Of a DNA stretch of 58,000 bases, positions 10,597 through 24,100 are shown piece by piece. Position numbers and translations under genes: made by a program. Within the stretch, counting starts at the first letter, position 1, and the number at the start of each line of letters is the position of its first letter. Under the pieces are notes generated by a model that saw only the letters and a list, made by a program, of their open reading frames with translations, was not told the DNA's origin and did no database searches. Origin of the DNA: Cryptomeria japonica (lineage: Eukaryota; Streptophyta; Pinopsida; Cupressales; Cupressaceae); contig NC_081415.1 of the NCBI RefSeq assembly GCF_030272615.1, forward strand, positions 624,715,740 through 624,773,739, read 5' to 3'.

Positions 10597-13500
10597 TCAC
10601 CTTAAAGTTTGTAACTGATTGGTTACAATCTGAAATATGTCTATCAAAACCAAATTTAAACTTTGCATGAATTTGTTGTTGTCATTTAAGGTTGCCTCAC
10701 TCTGTTGGATCGTTCTGGTGAGATGATGCATATTCTCTTCCAGTGATCTTTCTCCTTGAAGTAATGCCTTAGAGATCTGATTCCTCAGAGAGATAAGGTT
10801 GTCCAACTTAGGACCAAGTTTGAACTTAAGTTCTTTGGCATTAGCCTTAATCCTTCCCTTCTCTTTCTCAAATTTCTCCAAGTTTTCCTCAAAACCTATT
10901 ATTTCTTGCTCAATAACTGATATAGGTTCAGATGAACCAATTATGTTATCAACTATGTCATCTATCTCCTTTTGTACTCTTCTTATTTCCTTTTTTATGT
11001 CCTTTGTCAAAAGATGTGGCTTGCATGTTTCTTTGTATAGCTCTTTATATTCTAAAATTGTAGTATTCAGTGTCGGTAAAACTATGTTTATATGTTCTGT
11101 GTACTTCTTTATTGTATCCTTGAAGAATTTATCCTTTTCCTTTTCAACTTTCTCCTTCAATGTGTCCTTATTCACCTTATCAACTATTATTACATTGTCA
11201 GTAATGAATTTGGACAATGTGTCCAATTTACCTAAAGAATCCTTTACATGATCTATATTACATTTCGGTGCAATTAACTTATGTATTGGTATTGTGTCAT
11301 CAATTGCTTTATAATCCAATGCATTATAGTTAGTTATCTTTTTTATAGAGTCCAGGAGTACCTTTGTCACATTAGTAGGCCTGAATTCACTTAATGAAGT
11401 ACCTGATGTCTAACCAATTGCCTTGATTACCTCTGTGATTCCAACATTTGTAACCATTTTGGTTATATTATCCTCCAGTAGATCAGTCTGAGTTTGCATC
11501 TCAACCAGTAAAGGTTTGGCTTTCTCAGTGATTACCGGTTTCACTACCTCAATATGTACATGTGCCTCTGTCAGTTTCTCTGTGTGCACAACTATCAGTA
11601 TCTCAGTTTCAACAGGTTTTTTAGTGTTAGCATCTATACCATCAGTATTCATTCCAGTATCCAATGGTTTCTCTATTTTTAATGTTTTCTCTATTTTCTC
11701 TGTTTCGATTTCAACCTCAACAGTCTCTGTCAGTTGCTCAGCAATATCATCCTTAACCTCTATATTGTCTTTATCCACAACAATCTTCACTTCTTGAGTA
11801 TCCACATTCATGGTGAATAGAATTTCAGAATCAGGATTAGTGTCATCATGTGTGATACCTTCACTTTCAGTAATCGGTTGATCATCAAAATGTATCGATG
11901 TAGTATCCAAGGGTGGTGGCAAGTTATCAGTTATCTTGATGTTTGGTATTCCACCAACTTTACCTTTCCCTTTATCCTTATTGTTTTGATATACCTTGAA
12001 TGTTTCCTTTGGCCTATTCAATTATTCTTGTTTTTCTTTTTCCACAAAAGGATATCCCATTTATCAATAGTCTCCTCTACAATCTCATTTACCCTACCTG
12101 CCATCAACCTCACTTGTCGGTGACCACTAGAAAAAATGGATCTATTAACTTCACAAATCAGGTCATCAATCTCTTATTTTGAGTTAACCGGATGTACAGC
12201 TAGAAGTTTTTCAACCTTAAGTTTCTTGTCCAATTCCATTATTACAATCCTCTTTCAATCTAATCTCCTATATAGTTCATTAGGCAAGTCATCCACAACT
12301 TCAATTAAAACTTTCTTATATATATCTAGATGTAAGATTATGCTATTTTCTGAATCCTTGAATGTGTTATACAATTTGCTCACATTAGCCAAATTACCAT
12401 TATCAGTTATTTCATTTAACAAATTATCCAATGGTTGTATAATCGGTTTCTGTTTCTTCTTGGGAGTTAGTTTCCTTGCCGGTTACCTTACTGCCTATTG
12501 TTTCTTCCTTAAACTCCATGTTCTCTTGGGTGGAGGAGAGGGTACCGGTGAAGGTTTTCTCTTCCTTTCAACTCTTTTGAATTTAGCTGGTATATCATTG
12601 TCAGAGGATGTGCCAATGGGTGAAATGTGTGCCTCTAGTTGCAGTCCTTCTAGCTCACTAGCCGATATACTAGTAATGTCCATAACATTTTCTTTGATTT
12701 CCTTTACCTACTTCGATGCATCTCTTATGTATTTCTCTCTTTGCTTCCTTTTCTTCTTTGTTTTCACATTTCTTTCAATTGTTTTAGCACTACCAAAAAC
12801 GTCTTCTCTTGGTTCTCTAGGCACATCTAACAGGGCTTTTGCATAAGTCTCAATTATGTTGAGATCTACCTCATAACCCATTTTTGTTACCCATATAGTC
12901 CTAGGTAGTATAACTTCCATCCATGTTTCATCCTTCTTGATTACAAAACAGATTTTTTTATAATATTTATCCACTACACTTTGCGGTAGTCTTTCTCTAT
13001 TTTTCATTTTAGCTTGAAAAACTTTAAAGTATTAAGTGATGTTGTTTTCCTTAGAAGTACCCATGTCGGTGAAAGCTTCCTGTAGTTGTTTTACTACCGA
13101 TATGTCATATCCAAAGTCTTTCTATCCTATACTGGGGATCTCCTTTGTGAAATACAACATTAAGCATACTAAGAGATTACCAAAATGAAATGTTCCTTTC
13201 TTATCACCTTTAATCTTTTTCAAATTATCTATGAGTTCATTCTTTAGCCATTCAAACACATCTATTTTTGCATTGTTGTTCACCATTTCATAAGCACTAT
13301 TTATGCAAAGACTAGAAATTGAATTAAGTCTATTTGCATGAGTAGTTTTGTAACCTAAAAACATACTTATGAATCTCACATTGATGTCCTTGATGTCATT
13401 TACTCTTAATGATCTACTATCAGATGTTGCTTCGGTTATGGTCATGACTTTGTTTTAAGGAACCTTCTTAGTTTTGTCTGGTCTACTGTCGGTTGAGGGT

Positions 13501-13928
13501 AAACCTGTTACTACCCTAATTGCTTGTTAGGTGAATTTGCAAACAGAATCTAACCAAAGAAAATCTCCATGTGCCCTACTTAGGACAATTCTCACTACTT
13601 CCTCTAGAAAATTAGTGATGTTCAATATTTCAATAAAACCTAAAGTCTCCACAATCTTGTGCTCGGGTTTGACAATGCCATTTTCATCACAAATTATGGT
13701 TCTAAAGATTTTTAACAACTTCTCAGAACCTAATTCTTCAATGTTGCAGTGAATATATATCCTAGGGTCTTCAGCATAAGCTACACCTTTAGGAATATTT
13801 GAAAATGTGCCTATGGAATCATCTTGCTTAGCTACTTCGGGAATAATTTTGAACACGGGCCTAGGGCATTTTAGATTTTCCATGATAGAAGGGTTTGAAA
13901 TAAATTCAGGAGCTGAAGAAGAGGCCAT
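10597..13928 (-). pseudogene. Unrecognised long ORF2 of element A, broken by stops and frameshifts
   Basis: I do not recognise the family. The start at 13928 is supported because the element B copy begins in the same way (ATG, then an S-rich start, a K/R-P-x-F-K block and a DSIG block). The N-terminal part (13928-13122) has the phrases WLDSVCKFT, NRLNSISS and GTFHFGNLLVCLMLYF. A basic, proline-rich linker follows (12683-12495). A middle block contains LDIYKKVLIEV and GRVNEIVEET. The C-terminal part is acidic (12021-11410) and then a long predicted coiled coil rich in K, E and L (11370-10597). Total length is about 1100 codons. The part up to 12495 shares one frame with several stops, and the part from 12021 is in another. 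There is no catalytic motif I can name, so a structural, Gag-like or host-interaction role is only a guess. Confidence 0.65.
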
Positions 13929-14328
13929 TTGAAAAATACCTTTAGCTGCCTAATAATGTCTGAATGCTTGAAATAAATCGCTTCACACCTTCGCCTAGAA
14001 TGCCTTCGCTCAGATTTTGTGCTCTCTGCTAATTTGAATTCTTTGTGAATCAAAAATGAGGGCAAACCGATGATTTATAATGACTTTTCCTTCAACAACC
14101 GCATTAAATGCTCATCGGTTAAGTGAAAACTTAACACATATGTCGGTAGAGAAGAAATCTATCTTCTCACCATCAACCGAGGGTAATCTGCATGATATCC
14201 AACTTGTTGCAATACTCCCAAAGGGTTACTTCTTAATTGGATGAAGAATCGCCTGTCGGTGGAGTAATACTCTGTTCTACCAGTGAAGAAATAGTCTCAT
14301 CAATATTTTGATCTGTCTTTGTAATCCA

Positions 14329-15345
14329 TTATTTTGAAAATTCCTGCTTTACCCCATCTACCTTTTCTTTGTCTTTCAAATTAGGTCCTTTATTATTTGT
14401 CGGTGAAGTCTTGCTTCTACAAAAATTTTCAATATGTCCAACTTTTTTACAAGCATAACAAGTCACATTATTCTTCTGAATAGCTTTTCCATATCCTATG
14501 CCAGTTTGTGTTCTGCATTGATTAGATAAGTGCCCAAATCTTCCACAAACATAACATTTGACATTAATTCTACAATTTTCTGAATTATGACCATTTTTTT
14601 TGCATTTGGAACATTGACCAGTGGGTGCAATTATGTTCTCATTGTTTCTGAATCTACATTGATTATGTCTATGACCATACTTGTTATAGTTAAAGAATTT
14701 CCCATTAAATTTGTAAGCATTAGGTTGTCTTACCAGTTTATTGTGATCATGATTGTTTGCAGTACAAGAACTTTCTCCAACTTCAAATCCAAGTCCATTA
14801 GTATCTTCATTAGGTTTCTGACTTTTCAACATATTATCAAATTCTTTTGTGATTTTCTTGAATTTCTATTTGTGTTGATTTGCAGTAGCCAGCTCATTTT
14901 CTAGAATTCTGTTTTGTCTCATGAGTTCAGTTTTATCATGTTGCATGTGAATCAGATCTGTCTTCAACATATCATTTTCATGACTCAGTCTTAGATGTTT
15001 ATTTTGAGCATCATTGAGTCTCCTAGTCAAGTCATCTTCAATCTTCTTTCTATATTCAATGTCCTTACAAAACCTCATAGTCATATCTTGCATTTCATTT
15101 TTCATATTACTGTTTTATTGTCTCAATTTGTTCACAAGTTCATTAAGAGTTTCCTTTTCATCATTGTCATTCTACATCTTCTCATGAAGTTCTTTTCTTT
15201 TATTTCAAGCTATAGTAATATTCTCCTGAAGTCCTTGAATGAAATCTTGTGCAATCATTAGATCATCTTCAAGTTTGATATTCTTCAACTTCTCAGCATC
15301 ATAGTCTATAAGAGATCCTTCCAATTGTTTTCTTAAGTTCTCCAA
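14329..15345 (-). pseudogene. Gag-like coiled-coil protein with four zinc-knuckle positions (element A)
   Basis: The N-terminal half (15345-14866) is a K/E/L/N-rich coiled coil that aligns with the first part of the element B protein. An in-frame stop lies at 14866. The second half (14832-14329) has the pattern of four CCHC knuckles, which in retroelement Gag proteins bind RNA. The first has lost its two leading cysteines. The other three are intact: CSKCKKNGHNSENC, CYVCGRFGHLSNQC and CYACKKVGHIENFC. The basic tail follows. Two or fewer knuckles are usual for plant copia Gag, so four is uncommon. It lies first after the 5' LTR, as gag does, but no UBN2-type Gag core was visible to me. Confidence 0.7.
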
Positions 15346-15401
15346 CTATATTGGTGTCAGAATCTTCCTCAAGTTGTTGGGCTTTTGAAAATAGAGGACT
15401 A

Positions 15402-15414
15402 GGATTTGATACCA
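15402..15414 (-). promoter_or_regulatory. Primer-binding site of element A
   Basis: On the minus strand TGGTATCAAATCC begins two bases after the 5' LTR end (...CGTAACA). It resembles the plant initiator tRNA-Met PBS (TGGTATCAGAGC), with differences in the second half. This fixes the orientation of the element as minus. Confidence 0.8.
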
Positions 15415-15416
15415 AT

Positions 15417-16220
15417 TGTTACGATTAATGATAGTCCTAAAGATACAGAGAAAGGGGGGGGGTGTGAATCAGTATCTAACCGGTTTGCAGAATATTTAAC
15501 CTTATTAAGAACTTTGCATTCTAAAATAGTGTAACGGTAAATAAGAATTAATGCAGTAAATAGGAACAATAAAGACAACATTGAAAACAAACCATAACAC
15601 AAGATGTTTAACAAGGAAACCCAGTGTGGGAAAAACCTCGATGGGATTTGTGACCCACAATATTTACTCACTGGCCAATGAATAAATACTACTTACAATG
15701 AGGGGCCTACACATGCAGGAAGGCCAACTACCTAGAGCTCACTACTTAATAAGAGTCACATTGAATACAAAAGTGGATTATGAAATCTAATACAATGTAC
15801 ATCTTCAAAGTAGCATCAACTATGCCAGGTTCTGTACCGGTTTAAGCTCATTCTATAACCAAAACCTTCATTGTGAACTATATCAAAATATCATCCATGC
15901 ATACTTCCTTAATACACAACATTACTCCAAATGACCTATAAGATCTCATACATATATATATGAGTCTTTTACAATATGCCTTGTCGACTTTACAAAAAGA
16001 TAATTACAATTAAATACAATAAACAAAAGTTTATTCCCTGTCGGTTGGGGTGTTAGTATGTATTGTTGCCGTTGTCGATGAAGTGTTTGTCGGTGTATGT
16101 AGATGTCTATGCCGGTGTCGGTGCCTGCCCGTGGCTTTAATAGATGAGTGCCAGAAGGTTGTGAGATGGTTGCCATCAATGACAATACCATTATTCTCAT
16201 AAGAGTGTAGAATTCCAACA
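15417..16220 (-). repeat. 5' LTR of element A
   Basis: The 804-bp partner of 9588-10393 reads TGTTACGATTAATG...GAATTCCAACA on the plus strand. The second copy of the target duplication, TGTAT, follows at 16221-16225. The G-run in the LTR is shorter than in the partner, as is common for homopolymers. Confidence 0.9.
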
Positions 16221-16225
16221 TGTAT

Positions 16226-17955
16226 ATCATGAGCTATGTATACTTTATTTATTTACTTTAAAAAAAATAAAATTATTTATGTTTCATTTGTAGTTAGGTT
16301 AATTAGATATTTCCCTCTTCTTTCCTATACAATCACTATTATTATTCACCAAATTTTCAATAGTCCTCTTCCCTCTTCACCTTATCATCAACACTTTGCA
16401 TGAAACAAGTCTATATTAATATGATTCTATTTTCTCTCTCCTCTCCTCTTCAAGACTCAAATCTAATCTTTGACACCATCTAACATAATCATGATAAGGG
16501 GGTCTAGTAGAATACTACCTAGACATGCAATCTTATTACAAATAATAAATATCTTAATATCAAAATAACAATATGAAACAAAACCAAAATAATATATTAC
16601 TTTTCACAATTATATACATTACATCAAAATATCTTCCTCTAGGGATTATAGTAGATCTATATTGTAGTCATATATTTTAATATAAATCATGCACTAGACA
16701 AGATTGCAAATATAATTATCAAACTTCTAGAGTTTATCTATCTTCAATAAATCTTCCCTTAACAATTTAAGCTTTACTTATAATTTTCCTTTGTACGTGA
16801 TTTTTTCTTTATTTTACAAATGAATTTTTTGCTTTTCATAATGAATATTGATGTACTAAGTCAACACCCAAAAAATATCATATAGTTCCCCATGCAATTA
16901 GAATAGAGATCATGGGGAAATATTAATTGATACCTCCAAGGATTTCACCTTGGAATTAGAGACACACATAGATAAAACATGTAAGTGCTCTCAATTTGTT
17001 ATGCATCTAGATATATGACTCCAAGATCAATATAAATTAAACATAGACATCCCTAAGACCAATTATGACACTAGTAACATTATATGTTAGCACAAATCCT
17101 AAAACATAATGCACACCTAACAAATGTTTATTACTAATTGATTTGAGAAGAAATCTTGCATAAATAACATGAAATACAAAATTAATGCACAAGCATTCTC
17201 TGCATTATTTTTTAGATTCTATAGAAACTATCACAACAACCTAATACATTTAAGTTACCACACAAATTATTCTACCTTTAATTTTAAATTCTAAAAATGA
17301 TAACTATGTCTACCTTTTGCAAGAAAGAAAAATGGTTGCTACAATAGTAAGAACTCTTCAAAAGTTAAACTTGAATAAAGGAAATAATTTTAGTTGATGC
17401 AAGATTTCTTTTAATCCTAGATATTTATGCATCACTCTATACTTATCTAGCAATAAGAAAATTTACATGTAATGATGGGCATCAAAGGTTTTCTACATAA
17501 CTTCAATATTTAAAACTACTTAAACATCAAACACAACAACGGGAGTACCAATATAATTGTTAATCAATTGAATAAACCTTTGATTATATCTAATGGTTTG
17601 GGATCTAGTAAGAATGAGATATAAATTTAAACCCATTTATATCTCAAAGATTATAGCTTTCCTTACATATATTATAATGTAATGCCTAGGAAAGAGATTC
17701 TTGAAAACCATCTAGAAAATGAATTCCTATCACACATAGGTCACATTTGTATTCCTATTGAGGAGTGTAATGAAAATGTGTAGGAATCTCACTTTCAAAT
17801 AAGAGATAGTGAAAATTTAATACAATATATTTTATTACCTAAAACAATGTGATTGTAAAGTTTACATATTTCTTAATCTATGCCATTGAAAAATTAGCCA
17901 ACAAAAGATTAAAGAATTTGTGTAACCCTACTAGTTCATAACAACCCTATAATTG
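16226..17955. other. AT-rich DNA without a recognisable gene
   Basis: No long open frame, repeat or RNA gene is visible between the end of element A and the LTR-like fragment at 17956. Confidence 0.6.
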
Positions 17956-18670
17956 TTGAACACCCAATAGGACTAAGAGGGGAGACTAAATAAATTTGAA
18001 ACTTCAAAAATAATTATTAATAAACTTATTCAATATCAACATATTAGTGATCAACACGGTTTTGAGTCCCTTCAAACCCTGTTTTTGCCTTAATCAAAAA
18101 CATATCAACCATCAAGACATCAAACATAAACACATGAACACATGAAGACTAGATATACATGGAATACCCAAATAGGGAAAAGACATGGTGAAAATATAAC
18201 TCACAATATGAATAACAATATTTACAACATTTCAGGCTTGCAGCCAAGGAGCACCAACACCTGAAAGACATGCAAAACTAAGGTGCACCACCTTAGGAAA
18301 GATACAATAGGACTTGTGCAACTAAAGAACACTTCTTTAGGACAAGATACAAACTGGTACAAAGGACTCACTCTTAATTTGCAATGAATGAAATAGATGA
18401 ATTGAAATTGAGAAGGATTCTCCTGATCATGAAATTGTCTTTGAACAGTAATGAAGTGACCAATAACATGGCAAACATCTCTGACAATATCCATTGTCAA
18501 AAAACTTTGTCTAAGAGAATAAATTAGCTTCAAAGATCTTTCTAAACTTATTTTTGCATCACCACAAACTCAAATCTACTTGCAAATCATTCACATACAC
18601 TTCTCATCCATACTAAATTCATTATTTCACACATCTGATATATGAGATACAACATTGAAATTGTAAACAA
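17956..18670 (-). repeat. LTR-like fragment of a copia-type element
   Basis: The segment begins TGTTGAACACC and then runs through a G-rich block (GGACTAAGAGGGGAGACT) and a GGGAAAAGACATGGTGAAAA block. These sit in the order of the terminal part of copia-like LTRs read from the minus strand. No PBS lies outside it and the right end merges into the target duplication of element B, so it may be a solo or truncated LTR. Boundaries are approximate. The frame at 18222-18533 carries no family motif. Confidence 0.45.
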
Positions 18671-18675
18671 GGGTT
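18671..18675. repeat. Target-site duplication GGGTT, left copy
   Basis: GGGTT precedes the left LTR of element B, and an identical GGGTT follows the right LTR at 25396-25400. The match supports the ends chosen for this element even though the LTR termini have mutated (TA... at the left, ...ATA at the right). Confidence 0.75.
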
Positions 18676-19589
18676 TATTGGCAATAGACACTCTATTGGT
18701 TGGTTTCACTACGTTATCATTGATGGCAACATGATTTTGTATTCTGGCTTCATATGGTGTACCGATAGGCACTTCACAGATTCTACACCAGCACCGGTAG
18801 GACAAAAGATTTCTTTGGTCACCAACAATGTAGGCTAACATGGTATAGTAGAGGTTATCGGTATTAGAGGCTGACACACTTTAGATCCAACATCGACAAC
18901 TTGTTTTAATGTTTATACATTAATGTTATCTGGTCGACATGTAATATGATATTGTATATATCTTTGTAAGCCGACATAAGGCATAAAGTTATATAGGATA
19001 TATAGGATAGTTTGATTAGATCATTTTATGAGATAGGAGATTATGATGATTTGAATGTAATATGATGCGATATATATCAAAGAGATTATGTATGTGAGGA
19101 ATTTATTGTAATGGTTATTCCAGTAAAAGGGTCTAGGGTTTCTAGCCGAAACAGACAGAGCCTAAACCAGACTTGTATTCTAGAATAGAAGATGTTATTT
19201 TAGTAGTTCAAACTTCTTCGGATTGTTGTCTAGAATTTTATGTAGTTAGTGAGGCTCCTATTGTGATTGAGCAGTGTGCTCTAGGTTGTAAGCCTTCCTG
19301 TAAGTGCAGGCCTATCATATATTGTAATATCTCTTCATATGGCTAGTGGATTGATATTGTGCATCACAAATCCCACCATGGTTTTTCCTCTTTGAGGTTT
19401 TCCAGGTATAAATCTATGTGTTATGGTTCTCATTTATGTGTTTTGCTTATTGGTTGCTTTACTTCTTTCAATTTTGTTTATACCGGTATGTCTGTTGGTT
19501 TATGAATGTTTTGTTAAGGTTAAAATCTACTATTTTGATATAACACTGATTCACCACCCACCCCCTCTCAATGTTATTGGTTTCCAACA
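18676..19589 (+). repeat. 5' LTR of element B
   Basis: It matches 24532-25395 along its length and ends GGTTTCCAACA. Internal landmarks are ATTGAGCAGTGTGCTCTAGG (near 19267), the GGTTTTTCCTCTTTGAGGTTTTCC block (near 19380) and GATTCACCACCCACCCCC near the end. The first dinucleotide is TA instead of TG. Confidence 0.85.
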
Positions 19590-19591
19590 AT

Positions 19592-19604
19592 TGGTATTAG
19601 AGCC
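19592..19604 (+). promoter_or_regulatory. Primer-binding site of element B
   Basis: TGGTATTAGAGCC starts three bases after the LTR end and differs by one base from the usual initiator tRNA-Met site TGGTATCAGAGCC. Confidence 0.88.
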
Positions 19605-19659
19605 TTGTGCCTCACAAGAAGTTTAACAGCTTGAGGAAGATCCTGAAACTAGAATAATT

Positions 19660-20670
19660 GAATATGGATTTGGAAAAGCAGCTTGAGATGGCACTTGAAG
19701 ATTAGGATGTTGAAAGGTTGAAGAACTTCAAGCTACAAGATGAATTGAATTCTACTATGGAGTTCATTCTTGTCCTAGAAGAGAGCCTATCATCTGTTCA
19801 AGCTAGGAGGAAGGAACTTTTGCAAAATCAGGATGATGAAGAGAAAAATGCACTTAAGGAGCAATGTCAGAAACGAGTTAGGAGAACATGGTTAAGAAGA
19901 ATGAAATTCAAGTTATAACTAAGAGGATGTCTAAGGAGATTGAGGACAAAAAGGAAAAGGAGTAAAATCTTGTTGTATCCCTGAAGAACAAGTTTGAAGA
20001 ATGTGGTAGGTTGGTTCATGAAAATGATATGTTGAGAACTCATTTGGTACAATCCTAGAGAAATGAGCAAGATCTTGAGAGAAAAATGATAATACTAAGA
20101 GAAGATTTAACTGTTGCAAGTGAATACAAAGAAAAATTCAAGATCAGCTCAACACAACCTAATGAGTTATTAAAGAGAAAGAGGCAGATTGGAGATTCTA
20201 GTGGACTTGGATTTGAGCAAGGACAGAGTTTCGGTACTACTAATGAAGATCAAAACTATAAGGCACAGGTAAGACAATTTAATGCTTATAAATTCAATGG
20301 TAGATATTTTGTTTGCAATAGATTTGGTCACATGGCTAGGCAATGTAGAAACAAAGCAATTTAGAACCCTGATTCTGCTCGCGGTAAATGTTCTAAATGC
20401 AATAAAATTGGTCATAAGACAACAGATTGCAGAGTGAATGTAAAATGCTATGCTTGTGGAAAATTTGGAAATATGGCTAATCATTACAGATTAAGCAATT
20501 TCATCGATTTTAGCAAAGCAATTCAAAAGAACAATGTTACATGTTATGTATGTTATGAAGTTGGACATATTGCTAAGTTCTATAGAAGCAAAAATCAACT
20601 AGTTTGTAATGGAAAAATAAATGAGAAAGGAAAAGAGAAGGTTAGTGAGATCCAACAAGATCATACTTAG
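19660..20670 (+). pseudogene. Gag-like coiled-coil protein with four zinc-knuckle positions (element B)
   Basis: The first half is a K/E/L-rich coiled coil with the block DVERLKNFKLQDEL, matching DAEKLKNIKLEDDL of element A. The second half (20086-20670) has four knuckle positions. The first is VCNRFGHMARQC, with the leading cysteine changed. The second is CSKCNKIGHKTTDC and is complete. The third has lost its histidine and last cysteine, and the fourth ends in Y instead of C. Stops occur near 19918, 20058 and 20362 and at least one frame change lies between 19918 and 20086. It begins about 70 bases after the PBS, in the place of gag. Confidence 0.7.
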
Positions 20671-21133
20671 AGATGGGTTAGAAACACTGAAGAACAATCA
20701 TCAGATGGGAATGTCCCAGTTACTTACTCGACAAAAGAGGTTGCTCCTACACTAACAATGAGCTCATCCGATAACTAAGGCAGATGCCTTAGGGGTAGGA
20801 AAAATTCATGAAGATGCTGCATATGCCTCGAGAAGAGGTTCTAGAAGATGTTCTAGATATTGGAGAGGATTATCCGGTATGGATATGTTTTGAGCGAGAT
20901 CCAGTATCTTTCACTAGCAATCATTTATGTCAATGGAAGATTATGATTTTTATCGATGGTTAAAAGGTCAAATACACTTCATTGTTAATCATGCTACATC
21001 CAGACCGATTTCAGAGCGATTCAGAGAGACTTAATGTGATCAGGGGCTATTGAGAGGCAATAAGATTTCTTCTTAAGTGATTTCACTGGTGTCTAGTTCA
21101 CCGAGAGAAATAAAGAGGTATTTTTATTTAAAC

Positions 21134-24100
21134 ATGGAAGTGGGTTCATCTTCTATTCCTCTTTTTGTTGCAAACCCAATTACAGTGGAGGTCAAGGACC
21201 GCTCCAAGCCAATTTTCAAGCGGTATCCACATTTGGCTACCTAGGAAGATTCGATTGGAGCGTTTTCTCACATTCTGGAGGGAGTTGTGTATGTAGAGGA
21301 TGTTAGGGCATACATTCACTATCATATAGAGGACTTAGGAACTTCAGAAATCAAGGGAATATATATGATTGAGCTAATGGGAGAATCTAGAAAGATCAAA
21401 CCAACATATAAATATATTAAAGAAGTAGGGTTTACAGACATTCAGGATATTCCAGAGTTTGAGGATGAGATAATTGGATATGTACTGAGTAGAGTACATC
21501 TGGAATTCATATGGCTGAACAAACCTTACAAAATCACCAACGAAGCCATTTGGGCAATTACTGATTTGCCATCGGTAGGGCAACATCCAGACAAGAAAGT
21601 TTCTAATGACTTCGTGAGGAAGATCACTAATGCTACATCTGATAAAAGATCCATGAAAGTGAGCACCATCACCGCCACCGACATCAAATTTGGTAGCATG
21701 ATTATCTAATATAAGGTAACTCAGTCAAACCGACTGAATTCTATTTCTAGTTCATGCATTTTGGTTGCTAATAAAATGATGAGAGATAATGTAAATTTAG
21801 ATCTTTGCAGTTGGATGCTTGATGAGTTGTGAAGCAACTTAGGAAAGATTAAGGGTGAGAAGAAGGGTACTTTTTGGTATGGGAACTTGTTAGTCTATTT
21901 GATGTTATATTTTTTGAATGATTCACCCAGCTCTGGTAAGAGGCAATGGGGTTTTGACATTCCGGTAGGAAGACAATTGAAACATTTAATTGCGACATTA
22001 GGAAGTTAGAGAGATGATAAGATATGGGGTTATTTTAAGGCATTTCAAAAATCCATGAGGTCTAGGGTAAGGGTACCTGAGCATATAGTAGAAAAATATT
22101 CTACCGACATATGCTTCATGGTAAAGAAGGATGAGACTCTCATGGATGTAGTTAAGCCCTGAAAGATTTGGATTAAAGAAATGGGCTATGAGGTAGATGC
22201 ACAGATTCCTGATGCCTATGCAAAATGCTAATTGATGCACCAATAGATGAGGCAGAGAATCCCTATGGTACTACACAACAAACAACTTAAGAGGTTGAAA
22301 TAGAGTTCAACTGGAAGAAAATGGAGAAGAAGGAAGGAAAAGAAAGTAAGTTTGTGCAGAAGGTCTCAAAGGACATAAAGGCACTAATTGATGCTGTCCC
22401 GGAGAAAAGTAGAAAGAGGAAGGATCCGAAAGTTATTAATGAACATGTTACTGCAGATTCTGAATCAGAGGATGACACACCATTAGCATTTAAGAGGGTT
22501 GTTTGGAAGAAACCAAAGGAAATAGAGGTGGAAGCAAAGAAGAAACTGGTTAGGAAGGCCACAATGAAGCTACTGGCACAAAAGATACCACCTAAAGCTA
22601 CACCTACAGCTACATCCGGTACTACCAAGAGGAAGAATAAGAGTGACATTGACTTAGCACATGAAACTGGTAATGTAACTATCATACCACCTAAAACTTG
22701 TGCAGAAATTGTAGATGAAATCACCAAAGATAGCATGTTGAAGAATGATAAAAAATTTTATGACAACTTAGAGGATGACGAACAGAGAGAGGTAGAGGAA
22801 GCAATCCTATTATACTTGGATATCTATAAGAGATCCTTAATAGAGATAGAAAATCAAATACCGACTGAGTTATATAACATGTTAGATGCTGGAAGATTAT
22901 CTACTATGCAAGAGGATAAACACATTAAAATGCAAGAACTATTAGCTATCTATGTTACTATAGCTCCAAATGAAATGGAAAAGACAATTGAGGTGGCAGA
23001 CAGAAAACTCTTCAATAACAAACATAGGATAACTAGTATGATGCTAGGGAGAGTGAATGAAGTAATAAAAGAAACTCAGAAAGCATGGATTAAATTTTTG
23101 GGAGAACACAAAGGATTCTTTACTTCACTGGAGACCAAGAGAAACACTGTAGATACCCTGGTTGAAGGAAAAGGAAAAGTGATTATGGGAACTTCACCAT
23201 CAGTTTTAAAAAAATATCAAGATAGTGGAAATTGAGCCACCGGTAAATATAAATGTACAGATACCGGTTAATACTGAGAATGAACAAGCTAACATTGTAC
23301 AAGATACTAATATTGAGGATAATTGTTGTCTAGATACAAATGTATAGGTTGAGGATACTGTTCCTACAAAGGAACCGACAATTACACAGACTGCACCAAT
23401 TGGTGAAGCCACCGGTGCAAGTGATGAGGTCATAAAGGAGAAAACAGGGGAATCTGACAGGGAACCAGTTGTTGGCCATCATTGTTGACAATTGACACTT
23501 CTCAAGTAGAAAAGAAAACTATCATAGAAATGAGCCACTGAATTGATGATGATGGCTGCTCAAAAAGTGATGAAGGAGGGAACCAGACAAGGGGATTATT
23601 AATCAATCAATCACTATTTTACACAAATTGGTACCGAAGTGTAAGATTGAAAATGAAGCGAGCCCTTTCGATGAGATTAAGGTAATCACTGAGCACATAT
23701 CAAAAGTCTTTCAAACTTTCTAGCAAATTGCTAATTGACAAGCATTAGAAATATTTACTTAGGCTAAGAAAGTCGCTTTTGATTAGGTAATTGAGACAGA
23801 GAAGAAAAAGATTGAGGAGAAGCTAATCCTAATAGAAAATTCTTTGAAATAATGTACAAATATATATAGAGTATGTTGCAAGAGTGAAATACTTACAACA
23901 AATGTAGATAAAAAGATAAAGGAGATTCAGGAGAAAATTGCAAGTATTGCTAACTCTTTTGATAGATTAATTTCATTGACAACATCAATTGATGGTCAAA
24001 TTTATGCTCTTGAAAAGGAAAGAGACAAAATGATTAGAAGAGCCAGAAGTCTAAGAGGCTTGGTGAGTCCAAGATTGGATTCACTCTATGTACATAAGAA

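Larger units (their letters stand above)
9588..16220 (-). mobile_element. Complete LTR element without pol (element A), 6.6 kb
   Basis: The element has two LTRs of about 805 bp, a PBS resembling initiator tRNA-Met, a polypurine tract and a perfect 5-bp target duplication, all in minus-strand orientation. Between the LTRs there is no reverse transcriptase, RNase H, integrase or aspartic protease motif in any frame I could read. Instead it has a coiled-coil and zinc-knuckle Gag-like region (14329-15345) and a long ORF of unknown type (10597-13928). The same order is found in the element at 18676-25395. It must rely on enzymes supplied by another element; the copia element at 51210 shares its PBS, tract and LTR blocks. 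The LTRs differ at several percent of positions by eye, so it is not a recent insertion. Confidence 0.85.

Noticed and set aside
10799-11251. Plus-strand open frame of 150 codons inside element A
   Set aside because: It is the complement of the K/E-rich coiled coil of ORF2 and has no counterpart at the same place in element B.
12136-12846. Plus-strand open frame of 236 codons inside element A
   Set aside because: It is antisense to ORF2, whose reading on the minus strand matches element B in sequence blocks. The plus-strand text is rich in S, F and L, as expected from the complement of a K/E-rich coding region.
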